This document shows positions 17,830 to 26,682 of a DNA stretch of 64,000 nucleotides, piece by piece. Source of the DNA: an uncultured Bacteroides sp. GTDB lineage: Bacteria; Bacteroidota; Bacteroidia; Bacteroidales; Bacteroidaceae. Both the position numbers and the translations under genes were made by a program. Where the stretch lies: contig NZ_OY782857.1 in the NCBI RefSeq assembly GCF_963678425.1, positions 469,001-533,000 on the forward strand, given 5' to 3'. Each line of letters opens with the position of its first letter. Positions within the stretch are counted from its first letter, which is position 1. The notes below the pieces were generated by a model, which saw only the letters and a program-made list of their open reading frames with translations, had not been told where the DNA came from and ran no database searches.

Positions 17830-18744
17830 CTAATCTTTATTACAGGTAATACATGCCATAGCTATACTATAATATTTGGAGAGTCCATCATCACTTCTGG
17901 AAGGAAGTACCACAGGACAGACTGGTCCTTGCAGCAAACCAGCCATATTAGCTCTTGAAAAAAGAGAAACGCCCTTATAAAAAGCATTTGCCGACTCAAT
18001 ATTGGGGAATATCAGTACATCTGCCTGACCATTAATCGGGGAAACAATTCCTTTAATATCACCACTTGCCTGTTCGCAGGAAGTTCTTACGTCAAGAGGA
18101 CCATCTATAATTGCATTGCCAAACTCTCCTGCCTCGGCCAGCTCCACGATGTTCACATAATCAAGTGAATGGGGAAATTTGGCACTCACCTTCTCTGTAC
18201 AGTGAATCAAAGAGATCCTAGGTTGTTCAATGCCAAAACTGTGACATGTATGAATAGCATACCAAATCATTTCAATCCGTTGTTGCAGAGTGGGCCTTGG
18301 AATTACAGCCGCATCCGAAAAGAAAAGCAGTTTATCATACGTAGGAATCTGCATCACAGATAAGTGAGTCAGCACCTTTCCACAAGGTAACAATCCTTTC
18401 TCTTTATCTAATATAGCACGTAATAGATTATCAGTACTGATTATTCCTTTCATCAGAATATCAGCACCACCATTGCGCACAATTCGTACCGCTTCACGTG
18501 CCGCTTCATCAGGGTCTTCAATATGAATAGACTTCACGAACTCAGGATATTTCTTCAGAGCCTGGTATTTCTCAAGGATAGAAGAATCTCCGATCATGAG
18601 AAATTCAGCGATTCCTTCTTCAAGTGCTCGCGCTATTGCATATTCTGTATTCGGATCATTAGCGCACACCACAGCTATTCGCTTGCGCCTTTTCAAGGTC
18701 ATCAGGTGAGTCGTTAACTGATCAAAGCTTCTTATTGCGTCCAT
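17830..18744 (-). CDS. ptb: Phosphate butyryltransferase
   Basis: Ptb converts butyryl-CoA and phosphate to butyryl phosphate, the substrate of Buk. The protein has the phosphate acetyl/butyryl transferase fold: AVVCANDPNTEYAIARALEEG, ADILMKGIISTDNLLRAILD, FFSDAAVIPRP and the C-terminal LIFPNIESANAFYKGVSLFSRA. The length of 304 residues matches Ptb. It is the first gene of a two-gene operon with buk. No -7 box was convincing in the region just upstream, and the 18745-19090 gap shows only the divergent promoter at 19067. Confidence 0.93.
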   Translation of the reverse strand: MDAIRSFDQLTTHLMTLKRRKRIAVVCANDPNTEYAIARALEEGIAEFLMIGDSSILEKYQALKKYPEFVKSIHIEDPDEAAREAVRIVRNGGADILMKGIISTDNLLRAILDKEKGLLPCGKVLTHLSVMQIPTYDKLLFFSDAAVIPRPTLQQRIEMIWYAIHTCHSFGIEQPRISLIHCTEKVSAKFPHSLDYVNIVELAEAGEFGNAIIDGPLDVRTSCEQASGDIKGIVSPINGQADVLIFPNIESANAFYKGVSLFSRANMAGLLQGPVCPVVLPSRSDDGLSKYYSIAMACITCNKD

Positions 18745-19066
18745 TTCGGATTAGATTTTTAGCAAATATGCGAAAAAAGATTGACATTCCAGCTTCGCCC
18801 CATAAAAATAATCAAAAGGTAAGCAACTCCTAATCAAACAACTTATTTATCTTATCAAAACTATCAATTTGATATTTTATAGAATTAATATCTTTCAAAG
18901 TACTTGTTTAACCAATTACAAACCATGTTCAAATTTACTCTAGAGCATAAATTACTAATACTATTCTTATAAAAACTGATTCTTACTGCAGAAACAAGAG
19001 GAAAGAATATTTCCATAGTTCTTCACTCTTTATCAACTTACTATATCTTAAAACCAAATTTTAATG

Positions 19067-19074
19067 TAAATTTG
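19067..19074 (+). promoter_or_regulatory. Promoter -7 box for the LD-carboxypeptidase gene
   Basis: TAAATTTG matches TAnnTTTG and ends 16 bases before the ATG at 19091. The rest of the 346-base gap is AT-rich with no gene or repeat that I can see. Confidence 0.5.
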
Positions 19075-19090
19075 CAGAAAAAGTAAATAT

Positions 19091-19999
19091 ATGAGAACAA
19101 TTCAATATCCTCCTTTTCTTCAACCGGGAGATAAGATTACTATTATATCACCGGCTGGAAAAATAGACAAAAGCTTTCTGAAAGGAGCTAAAAGAGTACT
19201 GGAATCATGGGGGTTCAGAGTGACACTTGGAAAACATGCCGGAGGAGAATCCGGAAGGTTTTCGGGCTCAGTAAAGCAACGTACTGACGATCTTCAGATG
19301 GCAATGGACGATGAAGAAACAAAAGCTATCCTTTGCAGCCGTGGAGGTTACGGAGCTATCCACCTGATAGATAAGATTGATTTTACCAAATTCCGGAATA
19401 ACCCCAAATGGTTACTGGGTTACAGTGATGTGACTCTACTCCACGAACTGTTTCAGCACAATGATTATGCTTCGATTCATTCACCAATGGCAAGGCATCT
19501 CTCAGTAGAACAGGAAAACGATCCATGCTCTTTGTATCTCAGAGACATGCTGTTCGGGAAATTGCCATCATATACATCTCCCAAACATAAACTCAATATA
19601 CCAGGAACTTCCAACGGTATTCTTCGGGGGGGCAATCTCTCTGTAATCTATGGACTAAGGGGAACTCCTTATGATTTCCCTGCTGATGGGAGTATCCTTT
19701 TTATTGAAGACATTGGGGAGCGACCTTATCACATTGACCGAATGATGAATAACCTGAAACTGGGAGGGGTACTTGAAAAGCTGTCCGGATTAATTGTGGG
19801 CCAATTTACGGAATATGAGGAAGACCTTTCTATTGGCAAAGAGGTATATGAAATGATAGCCGACATGGTAAAGCCCTTCGGCTATCCTGTATGTTTTGAT
19901 TTCCCTGTAGGACATGTTATCGATAATGTTCCACTAATCTGTGGCAGCAGATCAGAACTAACTGTAGGGATAAAAGGTGCAGAATTAAAATTTAAATAA
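19091..19999 (+). CDS. LD-carboxypeptidase (S66 family)
   Basis: S66 peptidases remove the terminal D-Ala from murein tetrapeptides in cell-wall recycling. The start MRTIQYPPFLQPGDKITIISPAG is the family entry motif. CSRGGYGAIHLIDKIDF precedes the nucleophile Ser in LLGYSDVTLLHE. The Glu of LFIEDIGERPYHIDRM and the His of FPVGHVIDNVPL complete the Ser-Glu-His set. The length of 302 residues is normal. There is no signal peptide, in line with cytoplasmic recycling. Confidence 0.94.
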   Translation: MRTIQYPPFLQPGDKITIISPAGKIDKSFLKGAKRVLESWGFRVTLGKHAGGESGRFSGSVKQRTDDLQMAMDDEETKAILCSRGGYGAIHLIDKIDFTKFRNNPKWLLGYSDVTLLHELFQHNDYASIHSPMARHLSVEQENDPCSLYLRDMLFGKLPSYTSPKHKLNIPGTSNGILRGGNLSVIYGLRGTPYDFPADGSILFIEDIGERPYHIDRMMNNLKLGGVLEKLSGLIVGQFTEYEEDLSIGKEVYEMIADMVKPFGYPVCFDFPVGHVIDNVPLICGSRSELTVGIKGAELKFK

Positions 20000-20063
20000 A
20001 TTGCTCATCGTATAAATTTATTAAATCTCAGTAGAAAAAGGAATTAATCTCCCGAAAGAATTG

Positions 20064-20071
20064 TACTTTTG
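20064..20071 (+). promoter_or_regulatory. Promoter -7 box for the M28 lipoprotein gene
   Basis: TACTTTTG matches TAnnTTTG and lies 28 bases before the ATG at 20100. No -33 match was clear. Confidence 0.5.
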
Positions 20072-20099
20072 GACTCGAAAAACAAAGTAACATTGAAGA

Positions 20100-21101
20100 A
20101 TGAAAAAGAATTATTTCATACTTGCCTCGGCAACTCTTTTGTTTGCCTGTGCTTCCTGCGGAATTAACAGTAATAAATCTACCACTCAACAAACAGAAGA
20201 AGCAATGGTTGTTAAGGCTCCTGACTTTGACGCTGATAGTGCTTATGACTATGTAAAAGCACAAGTTGACTTTGGCCCGCGCGTACCAAACACCAAAACA
20301 CATGCGGATTGCGGAGAATATCTTGCCGGAAAGCTAGCATCATTAGGCGCAAAAGTTACTAACCAATATGCTGATTTGACCGCTTATGACGGAACCATAC
20401 TGAAAGCCCGTAACATTATAGGTTCTTTTAACCCTGAAACAAAGAAACGTGTGCTTCTGTTTGCCCACTGGGATACGCGTCCATGGGCAGATAATGATAA
20501 AGATGAATCAAAGCATCATACCCCCATTCTGGGAGCCAATGACGGAGCAAGTGGCGTTGGTGTATTGCTTGAAATAGCACGTTTAATGGGGAAGAAAGCC
20601 CCGTCAATAGGTGTGGACATTATTTTCTTTGATGCAGAAGATTACGGTACACCTCAGTTCTATAAAGGCCAGGATAAAGAAGATAGCTGGTGTTTAGGAA
20701 CGCAATATTGGGCAAAGAATCCTCATGTGGAAGGATATAATGCGCGTTTTGGCATTCTTCTTGATATGGTTGGCGGCAAAGGCGCAACGTTCTACAATGA
20801 AGCATATTCCAATGAATTTGCTAAGTCTGCAGTAAAGAAGATCTGGGACAAGGCCAACACATTAGGCTATGGAAGTTATTTTATCAATGAGAATGCAGGA
20901 TATGTAACAGATGACCATCTGTTCGTTAATCGCATAGCCAAGATTCCAAGTATAGATATCATTCCTACCGACCGAAGCACTGAACAGGGAGGTTTTGGCT
21001 ACTTCTGGCACACAATGGACGATAATATGAATGTTATAGATCGTTCAACACTTAAAGCAGTGGGACAAACCGTATTAGATGTGGTGTATAATGAAAAATA
21101 A
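20100..21101 (+). CDS. M28/glutaminyl-peptide cyclotransferase-like lipoprotein
   Basis: An N-terminal lipobox (CASC around residue 20) predicts a lipid anchor. The M28 zinc-hydrolase fold is clear: FAHWDTRPWADND (His/Asp), GANDGASGVGVLLEIA (bridging Asp), IIFFDAEDYGTPQF (Glu), and FWHTMDDNMNVID (His). The AHWDTRP and the final HTMDDN match glutaminyl cyclases, which form N-terminal pyroglutamate. In Bacteroidetes, signal peptide II-processed and exported proteins often begin with Gln, which gives such enzymes a periplasmic role. The length of 333 residues fits. Confidence 0.9.
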   Translation: MKKNYFILASATLLFACASCGINSNKSTTQQTEEAMVVKAPDFDADSAYDYVKAQVDFGPRVPNTKTHADCGEYLAGKLASLGAKVTNQYADLTAYDGTILKARNIIGSFNPETKKRVLLFAHWDTRPWADNDKDESKHHTPILGANDGASGVGVLLEIARLMGKKAPSIGVDIIFFDAEDYGTPQFYKGQDKEDSWCLGTQYWAKNPHVEGYNARFGILLDMVGGKGATFYNEAYSNEFAKSAVKKIWDKANTLGYGSYFINENAGYVTDDHLFVNRIAKIPSIDIIPTDRSTEQGGFGYFWHTMDDNMNVIDRSTLKAVGQTVLDVVYNEK

Positions 21102-21121
21102 ATTAGAAAACATAGATTAAT

Positions 21122-21547
21122 ATGACCATTAATGAATTACAAGACCAGGTAATTGAAGAATTTAGCGACTTCGATGACTGGATGGACAAATATCAGTTAC
21201 TGATAGATTTAGGCAATGAACAAGAACCTCTTGAAGAACAATATAAAACAGATCAGAACCTGATTGAAGGCTGTCAAAGCCGAGTATGGCTTCAAGCCGA
21301 TGAGATAGACGGAAAGCTAGTCTTCCGTGCAGAAAGCGATGCACTCATTGTAAAAGGAATTATAACCTTATTGATAAAAGTAATATCCGGGCATACACCT
21401 AACGAAATCCTGGAAAGCGAACTTTACTTTATAGACAGAATAGGTTTAAAGGAGCATTTATCACCGACAAGAAGCAATGGACTACTCTCAATGGTGAAGC
21501 AAATGAGAATGTATGCTTTAGCATTCAAAACAAAAGGAGGAAATTAA
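21122..21547 (+). CDS. sufE: SufE-like cysteine desulfuration protein
   Basis: SufE accepts persulfide sulfur from the cysteine desulfurase SufS for Fe-S cluster building. The sulfur-accepting Cys lies in LIEGCQSRVWLQ at about residue 51, the SufE signature. The rest (LVFRAESDALIVKGIITLLI, ISGHTPNEIL and the C-terminal IGLKEHLSPTRSNGLLSMV) matches the family. The length of 141 residues is standard. The gene follows the M28 lipoprotein by 20 bases, and its 3' end overlaps the convergent next gene by 4 bases. Confidence 0.94.
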   Translation: MTINELQDQVIEEFSDFDDWMDKYQLLIDLGNEQEPLEEQYKTDQNLIEGCQSRVWLQADEIDGKLVFRAESDALIVKGIITLLIKVISGHTPNEILESELYFIDRIGLKEHLSPTRSNGLLSMVKQMRMYALAFKTKGGN

Positions 21548-21963
21548 TAATTCCTCCTTTGTTCTTTTATCAATATAACCAGAAATAAAAGAAAGATAAA
21601 TCCTGTAACACCCACTGCGATAAATCCCCACGTATAATTCCATGTAAAGAAAGAAAGTGCAAAAAGTACGCTGGCAATAAAAAAAGAAATTATATCCCGT
21701 TTAAGTCTGCCTTTTTGTTTCAGCCGGTCATGAATCTTCTTCTCATCAATAAGCAAATCACACCCTACAGAGCGAATCAACATCCGCATCTTTTGAGGAG
21801 AAATGACATTCGAGTCATATTCAACCTTCATCAGCATATTCGAAGAATTTACAGAAACGTCCTGCACACCCATCTGAGATTCGATAATCCTCTTTAGCCA
21901 TTGAGCTTTCTCTCTGTGTCGAATTCTTTCTATGAGAAATACGTTTTTTGTTATTGCATCCAT
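21544..21963 (-). CDS. HMA-fold-like small membrane protein
   Basis: Residues 1-70 have a ferredoxin-like beta-alpha-beta pattern as in heavy-metal-associated domains (RIIESQMGVQDVSVNSSNMLMKVEYDSN), but with no CxxC metal site. Two transmembrane helices follow (SFFIASVLFALSFF and WGFIAVGVTGFIFLLFLVIL). The layout looks like the detached N-terminal part of a copper-type P-ATPase that has lost metal binding. The function is unknown. It converges on sufE with a 4-base overlap. Confidence 0.6.
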   Translation of the reverse strand: MDAITKNVFLIERIRHREKAQWLKRIIESQMGVQDVSVNSSNMLMKVEYDSNVISPQKMRMLIRSVGCDLLIDEKKIHDRLKQKGRLKRDIISFFIASVLFALSFFTWNYTWGFIAVGVTGFIFLLFLVILIKEQRRNY

Positions 21964-22203
21964 ACCCTATTGATAATTAAAATAGAAACAGTATATCTTA
22001 CTTACATAAAGCAAATGCTTTTAAAGGCAATTATTCTTTCATTAGCAGGCCGTAGACAAACGATATTTTACAGGATACCTCCATCTTAATGCAGTCTTAC
22101 ATCATTTAGATAACAAAGTATAATTGAGAATGTTCTAAAAGATCTGGTTAAAATACAAAGCAAGATAAAAAGGATTAAATACATGCAAAAAAAAGAGAAG
22201 GCA

Positions 22204-23142
22204 TTACATAAGATCGATCTCATTCTTAAAGATTTCTTCAACATTCACCCTATCATTATGAAGCTGGACTTTCAAATCCTCCACCCCTTTAAACTTAACC
22301 TCAGACCGGATACGTTTAACTAAAGATACACGGATTGTTTTGCCGTAAATATCTTCAGAGAAATGCAGGATGTTTACCTCCAGAGTACGGTTTACACCAT
22401 TATTCAACGTCGGACGATGACCAATATTAATCATCCCGAAATAGTCGTTTCCTTCCACTGAGACACGAACAGCATAAACACCATCTGCAGGAATGAGTTT
22501 ATCTGAATCAACGCTCACATTTGCAGTCGGAAACCCAATGGTGCGGCCAACTTTATGCCCGGTCACAACTACACCGTCAAATGAATAGTTATAACCTAAG
22601 TAAAAATTAGCCAAATCCAGTTCTGCTGATAAAAGAGCCTTACGAATAACAGATGAACTAACCTTCCTGCCTTCAATGGTAAGCGCTCTCGCATGTATAA
22701 CCTCCATACCAATCTCTTTTCCATACTGGGAATAGTCTATGAATCCCTCGCTGCGATTGTGACCGAAACGATGATCGTAACCGATGATCAGAGAATCTAC
22801 ATGAAATTGCTTCTTCAATATCCTAGCCATAAAGTCATAAGCTGTCAAGCCTGATATTTCAGCAGTAAAATCAAGAAGAAAGCAATAGTCAACTCCCGCT
22901 TGGCTCAAAAGAGTTTCTTTTTCCTTGAGTGTAGAAAGTAATTCTAACTTATAATCCGGGTCAATAACCTTACGAGGATGGACAGGGAAAGTAATTAATG
23001 CAGTACGAAGTCCTTTACTTAAACCAATAGCTTTAACCTGCTCTATCAGATAGCGATGCCCTTTATGAACGCCGTCAAAGAATCCTATTGCCGCAACACA
23101 TGGCTCAATTGTATAAACTTTTGGATCACTAATGATCTTCAT
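22204..23142 (-). CDS. ribF: Bifunctional riboflavin kinase/FAD synthetase
   Basis: RibF phosphorylates riboflavin to FMN and adenylates FMN to FAD. The N-terminal FAD synthetase domain has AAIGFFDGVHKGHR and SLIIGYDHRFGHNRSEG. The C-terminal flavokinase domain carries VVTGHKVGRTIGFPTANV and GMINIGHRPTLNN. I use the ATG at 23142 (MKIISDPK), because a longer frame to 23208 overlaps the HAD gene and lacks family similarity. The length is then 312 residues, as expected. It is the last gene of a long minus-strand run. Confidence 0.95.
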   Translation of the reverse strand: MKIISDPKVYTIEPCVAAIGFFDGVHKGHRYLIEQVKAIGLSKGLRTALITFPVHPRKVIDPDYKLELLSTLKEKETLLSQAGVDYCFLLDFTAEISGLTAYDFMARILKKQFHVDSLIIGYDHRFGHNRSEGFIDYSQYGKEIGMEVIHARALTIEGRKVSSSVIRKALLSAELDLANFYLGYNYSFDGVVVTGHKVGRTIGFPTANVSVDSDKLIPADGVYAVRVSVEGNDYFGMINIGHRPTLNNGVNRTLEVNILHFSEDIYGKTIRVSLVKRIRSEVKFKGVEDLKVQLHNDRVNVEEIFKNEIDLM

Positions 23143-23149
23143 TTTCCCT

Positions 23150-23764
23150 TTATTTAAAGATATGTCCCCAATCTTCCTGATCCTTTGGGGTATAAGTATG
23201 AATACCAATAGACTCAGCCATCTTACAATTGGCTACAGAGTCGTCTATAAAGAATGTCTCTTCCGGCCTGATACCGGTTACCTTTAAAACAGTTTCAAAG
23301 ATTTCTTTAGAGGGCTTAAGTTGATGCAATTGATAAGAAAGAAATATCTTCTCAAAAAAGTCTTCTGCGCGAAGATTTTTATAAGAGAAAAAGCGCTCAC
23401 AAGACATTTCCCAATGGATCTCATTTGTATTACTTAATAAATAAACGGAATAGCGTTCACGAAGTTCCAGCAAAAGTTCCAGTTTATAGGACGGAATGCT
23501 TACGAGAAAACTATTCCACGCATCATCAATCTGGCTATCGGTAAGCTCCTTACCAACAGTCATCCTCAATTCCTTGTGAAACTGATCAGAAGTAATATCT
23601 CCGTTCTCCAGTTTCATTAAAAGCCCCCGCTGATAATACGGATTCAACATTTCTTCAATGCAATCGGCACCAATAGACTTAAATGAATTAATACAACGGG
23701 AACGATCTAAATCAACCAGTACTCCTCCGAAATCTATAATCAGGTTCTTAATATGATGATTCAT
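23150..23764 (-). CDS. HAD family hydrolase
   Basis: The HAD nucleophile motif appears as IIDFGGVLVDLD near residue 10, with the second Asp two residues beyond a Val/Leu pair. Motif II is YLLSNTNEIHW and motif III/IV is FFIDDSVANCKMAESIGI. Members of this FGGVLxD group are small-molecule phosphatases, and the substrate cannot be deduced. It lies between the Ca-ATPase and ribF (4 and 7 bases apart) and could process a flavin intermediate, which is only a suggestion. Confidence 0.88.
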   Translation of the reverse strand: MNHHIKNLIIDFGGVLVDLDRSRCINSFKSIGADCIEEMLNPYYQRGLLMKLENGDITSDQFHKELRMTVGKELTDSQIDDAWNSFLVSIPSYKLELLLELRERYSVYLLSNTNEIHWEMSCERFFSYKNLRAEDFFEKIFLSYQLHQLKPSKEIFETVLKVTGIRPEETFFIDDSVANCKMAESIGIHTYTPKDQEDWGHIFK

Positions 23765-23767
23765 TTC

Positions 23768-26668
23768 TTAATTGCTCTTCAAACGTTTGAAAAAACGAAC
23801 AATCTCTCCAACCCACAATACAACAGATGTTAATCCTATAATTACAAGCCAGGTTTGCCATTCAAGAGGTTCTGTACGGAAAACTTTTCCTCCAAACTGA
23901 ACAATCAGGAACTGTCCTCCAATAATAAGGAACAACACAAACTCTAATCCATAGGATTTTGAAAGGCCATTAAATGCAGAATCATTGGTTCCAAATACTC
24001 TTGTATTGAATAAATTCCAGAATTGAAGCATTACGAATGTAGTAAAGAAGATCGTCAGGTTATGAACAGTCATTACACCATCGCCACCTGTATAGTAAGT
24101 GATCATCCCCAATAAAAGAATTAAAAAGGCCGTACCCACACTAAGGATGTTATAACGCATCTGTTTGGTGATAATAAAGTCTGCCTTCTTGCGCGGTTTC
24201 TCCTTCATTACAGCATCACTAGGAGGAATAGAAGCCAGTGCTAATGCCGCAAAAGTATCCATAATCAGGTTTACCCAAAGCATTTGTGTTACTGTCAACG
24301 GCAATTCCGTTCCTACAAACGCTCCAAGTAATACTATAAGTAACGCTACAAAGTTTATTGTTAACTGGAAAACGATGAATCGCTGAATGTTCTTATATAA
24401 AGAACGTCCCCACATTACTGCCGTACTGATACTATTAAACGAATCGTCAAGCAGCGTGATATCACTAGCCTCCTTAGCAACAGAAGTACCTGTTCCCATA
24501 GAGAGTCCCACCTGTGCATGATTCAATGCCGGAGCATCATTTGTTCCATCACCAGTTACTGCAACCACCGCGCCCTTTTGTTGCAATAACTGAACCAACC
24601 TCTGCTTATCAGTAGGACGGGCACGAGACATTATCTTCAGATCCAGTACACGTTTCAGCAATTCCTCATCGCTGAGTTCGGCAAAGCCTGCACCCGTAAT
24701 GTGATTCCAATCCGTATCAGCATCTGTCCATAATCCAATTTGACGAGCAATCTCTTTGGCTGTTCCAGGAGTATCACCGGTCACAATCTTCACATTGATT
24801 CCGGCAGACTGACATTTCTCAACAGCAGCCGGAACATCCAGACGAATTGGGTCTGATATAGCAACCACACCAAGGAAATTGAGATCATTGCCTGCAGCCA
24901 AATCTACACAATCGCCCGATGCATCTGCATCCACTATTTTGTAGGCAAACCCTAAAGTACGCATAGCCATGTTCTGATAAGCCAATAATTGGGCTTCAAC
25001 AGTTGAACGATATTCTGAGGCATTAACAGATTTGTCTTCCAATATAACCTGTTTACATTTTCCAAATACAATCTCAGGAGCACCTTTTACATAAAGAATC
25101 TTTTTATCAAGAAGGGAAGAGTGTACCAATGTGGCCATAAACTTCCGTTCAGTAGAGAATGTAAGCTGGTCAAATACCTTTGCATCTTCCCTTAACTCCA
25201 GATAATTGATGTCTTGTGAATTAAGCCACAGTAGCAGTGCTACCTCCGTTGGATTACCTACACCCTTGGGCTTCTCAGTACCTTCTCCATTTTCCAGGAA
25301 TGCGGTAGAGTTTGCGCTAATGCCTTCCTGAATCAACTTGCTAATCTCATCGTCAGCCAGTTTTCCACTCTCTTTCAAACCGTAAAATCTGGTTTCATGC
25401 ACCTGCATTAGATTCTGAGTCAGTGTTCCTGTCTTATCAGTACAAATAACAGTTACTGCACCCATTGTTTCACAGGCATGCATTTTGCGGACCAGGTTAT
25501 TGGTTGAGAGCATCCGGCGCATATTTAAAGCCAGACTAAGAGTTACACTCATTGGCAAACCTTCGGGCACAGCTACCACGATTAACGTAACAGCCATCAT
25601 GAAGTATTTAAGCACAATCTGAAAGATAGCTACATATGCCTGCCAGTTGTTCAACTCATTTGAACTCAATCCATATGCAGCAAATGCAATAATGCTTACC
25701 AATAAAAAAGAGAGAATCCCTATCAGTGACCAAAAACCAGAAGAACGTCTGTTTATTGCCAAAGAATATTTATGAGGCATCCACATTTTGATTGATGCAA
25801 TCATCAATCCTAAAATGGCCGCAATAGAAATAATTTTAGCACCAATAAGATTATCAAAAAGAGTTCCCTTATATTCAACAGAGCTAATAAACAGAACATC
25901 TTTAATAAAGAAAACAAGGAAAGTTGCCATTGCAACAGAGAATCCTACTGTTCCTATGAATTGTGCAAGTTTACTCAGCTGAATATTAAGCGGAGTAGGC
26001 TCTTCGCTTTGTTCAGTTGATTGTTTTGCAACCTTACCAATTTCAGTAGCATCACCCACACGAAGAACTTTCATTATACCATGTCCATCAACCACTGTTG
26101 TACCGCGCATCACCATATTTGAAGCATAAGTAGCTTCTTCATCAAAATGTGCTTCATCCGTTGTTTTCTCTACAATTGGTTCTCCTGTCAGATTGGACTC
26201 GTTAATTTGCATTGATATCGCTTCTAGCAATTCCCCATCGGCAGGTATCTCTTCACCGGTTTCCAGCATAATGATATCCCCAACAACAACGTCTTTACGG
26301 GGAATCTCACGTACTTTTCCGTTACGAAGAACTTTTACCGCAGTCTCTTCATTGACGGCATTCAGCAAATCAAATTTTTTACTTGCATCATATTCAAAAT
26401 AGAAGCCAATGCCTGTAGCTAGAAAAATAGCAAAGAAAATACCGATTGTTTCTGCATATTCATGTTCTATCACAGAGATAAGCAACGAAAACGCTGCAGC
26501 TATCAGTAGTACTCGTATTACAGGATCATCAAATTTTTCCAGATAAAGTTTCCAAAGAGAAGTGCGCTTTGGAGGCGTTAATAAGTTGACTCCATTTTTC
26601 TCACGGCTTTCAGCAACCTGTTGGTCATTGAGTCCAATATGATAATAATCTTTCTTAGTTTCAGTCAT
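23768..26668 (-). CDS. Calcium-translocating P-type ATPase (PMCA type)
   Basis: The protein of 966 residues has the full P2-ATPase layout. The N-terminal cation ATPase segment (YYHIGLNDQQVAESREKNGVN) comes first, then the actuator domain with NLTGEPIVEKT, the M4 motif VVAVPEGLPMSVTLSL typical of Ca2+ pumps, the phosphorylation motif CDKTGTLT written here as CTDKTGTLTQ, and the hinge VAVTGDGTNDAPALNHA. It probably exports Ca2+ from the cytoplasm, though the ion is inferred from the PEGLP motif. Gene starts 14 bases downstream of the S41 protease. Confidence 0.93.
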   Translation of the reverse strand: MTETKKDYYHIGLNDQQVAESREKNGVNLLTPPKRTSLWKLYLEKFDDPVIRVLLIAAAFSLLISVIEHEYAETIGIFFAIFLATGIGFYFEYDASKKFDLLNAVNEETAVKVLRNGKVREIPRKDVVVGDIIMLETGEEIPADGELLEAISMQINESNLTGEPIVEKTTDEAHFDEEATYASNMVMRGTTVVDGHGIMKVLRVGDATEIGKVAKQSTEQSEEPTPLNIQLSKLAQFIGTVGFSVAMATFLVFFIKDVLFISSVEYKGTLFDNLIGAKIISIAAILGLMIASIKMWMPHKYSLAINRRSSGFWSLIGILSFLLVSIIAFAAYGLSSNELNNWQAYVAIFQIVLKYFMMAVTLIVVAVPEGLPMSVTLSLALNMRRMLSTNNLVRKMHACETMGAVTVICTDKTGTLTQNLMQVHETRFYGLKESGKLADDEISKLIQEGISANSTAFLENGEGTEKPKGVGNPTEVALLLWLNSQDINYLELREDAKVFDQLTFSTERKFMATLVHSSLLDKKILYVKGAPEIVFGKCKQVILEDKSVNASEYRSTVEAQLLAYQNMAMRTLGFAYKIVDADASGDCVDLAAGNDLNFLGVVAISDPIRLDVPAAVEKCQSAGINVKIVTGDTPGTAKEIARQIGLWTDADTDWNHITGAGFAELSDEELLKRVLDLKIMSRARPTDKQRLVQLLQQKGAVVAVTGDGTNDAPALNHAQVGLSMGTGTSVAKEASDITLLDDSFNSISTAVMWGRSLYKNIQRFIVFQLTINFVALLIVLLGAFVGTELPLTVTQMLWVNLIMDTFAALALASIPPSDAVMKEKPRKKADFIITKQMRYNILSVGTAFLILLLGMITYYTGGDGVMTVHNLTIFFTTFVMLQFWNLFNTRVFGTNDSAFNGLSKSYGLEFVLFLIIGGQFLIVQFGGKVFRTEPLEWQTWLVIIGLTSVVLWVGEIVRFFKRLKSN

Positions 26669-26682
26669 AAATCTGAATATCG

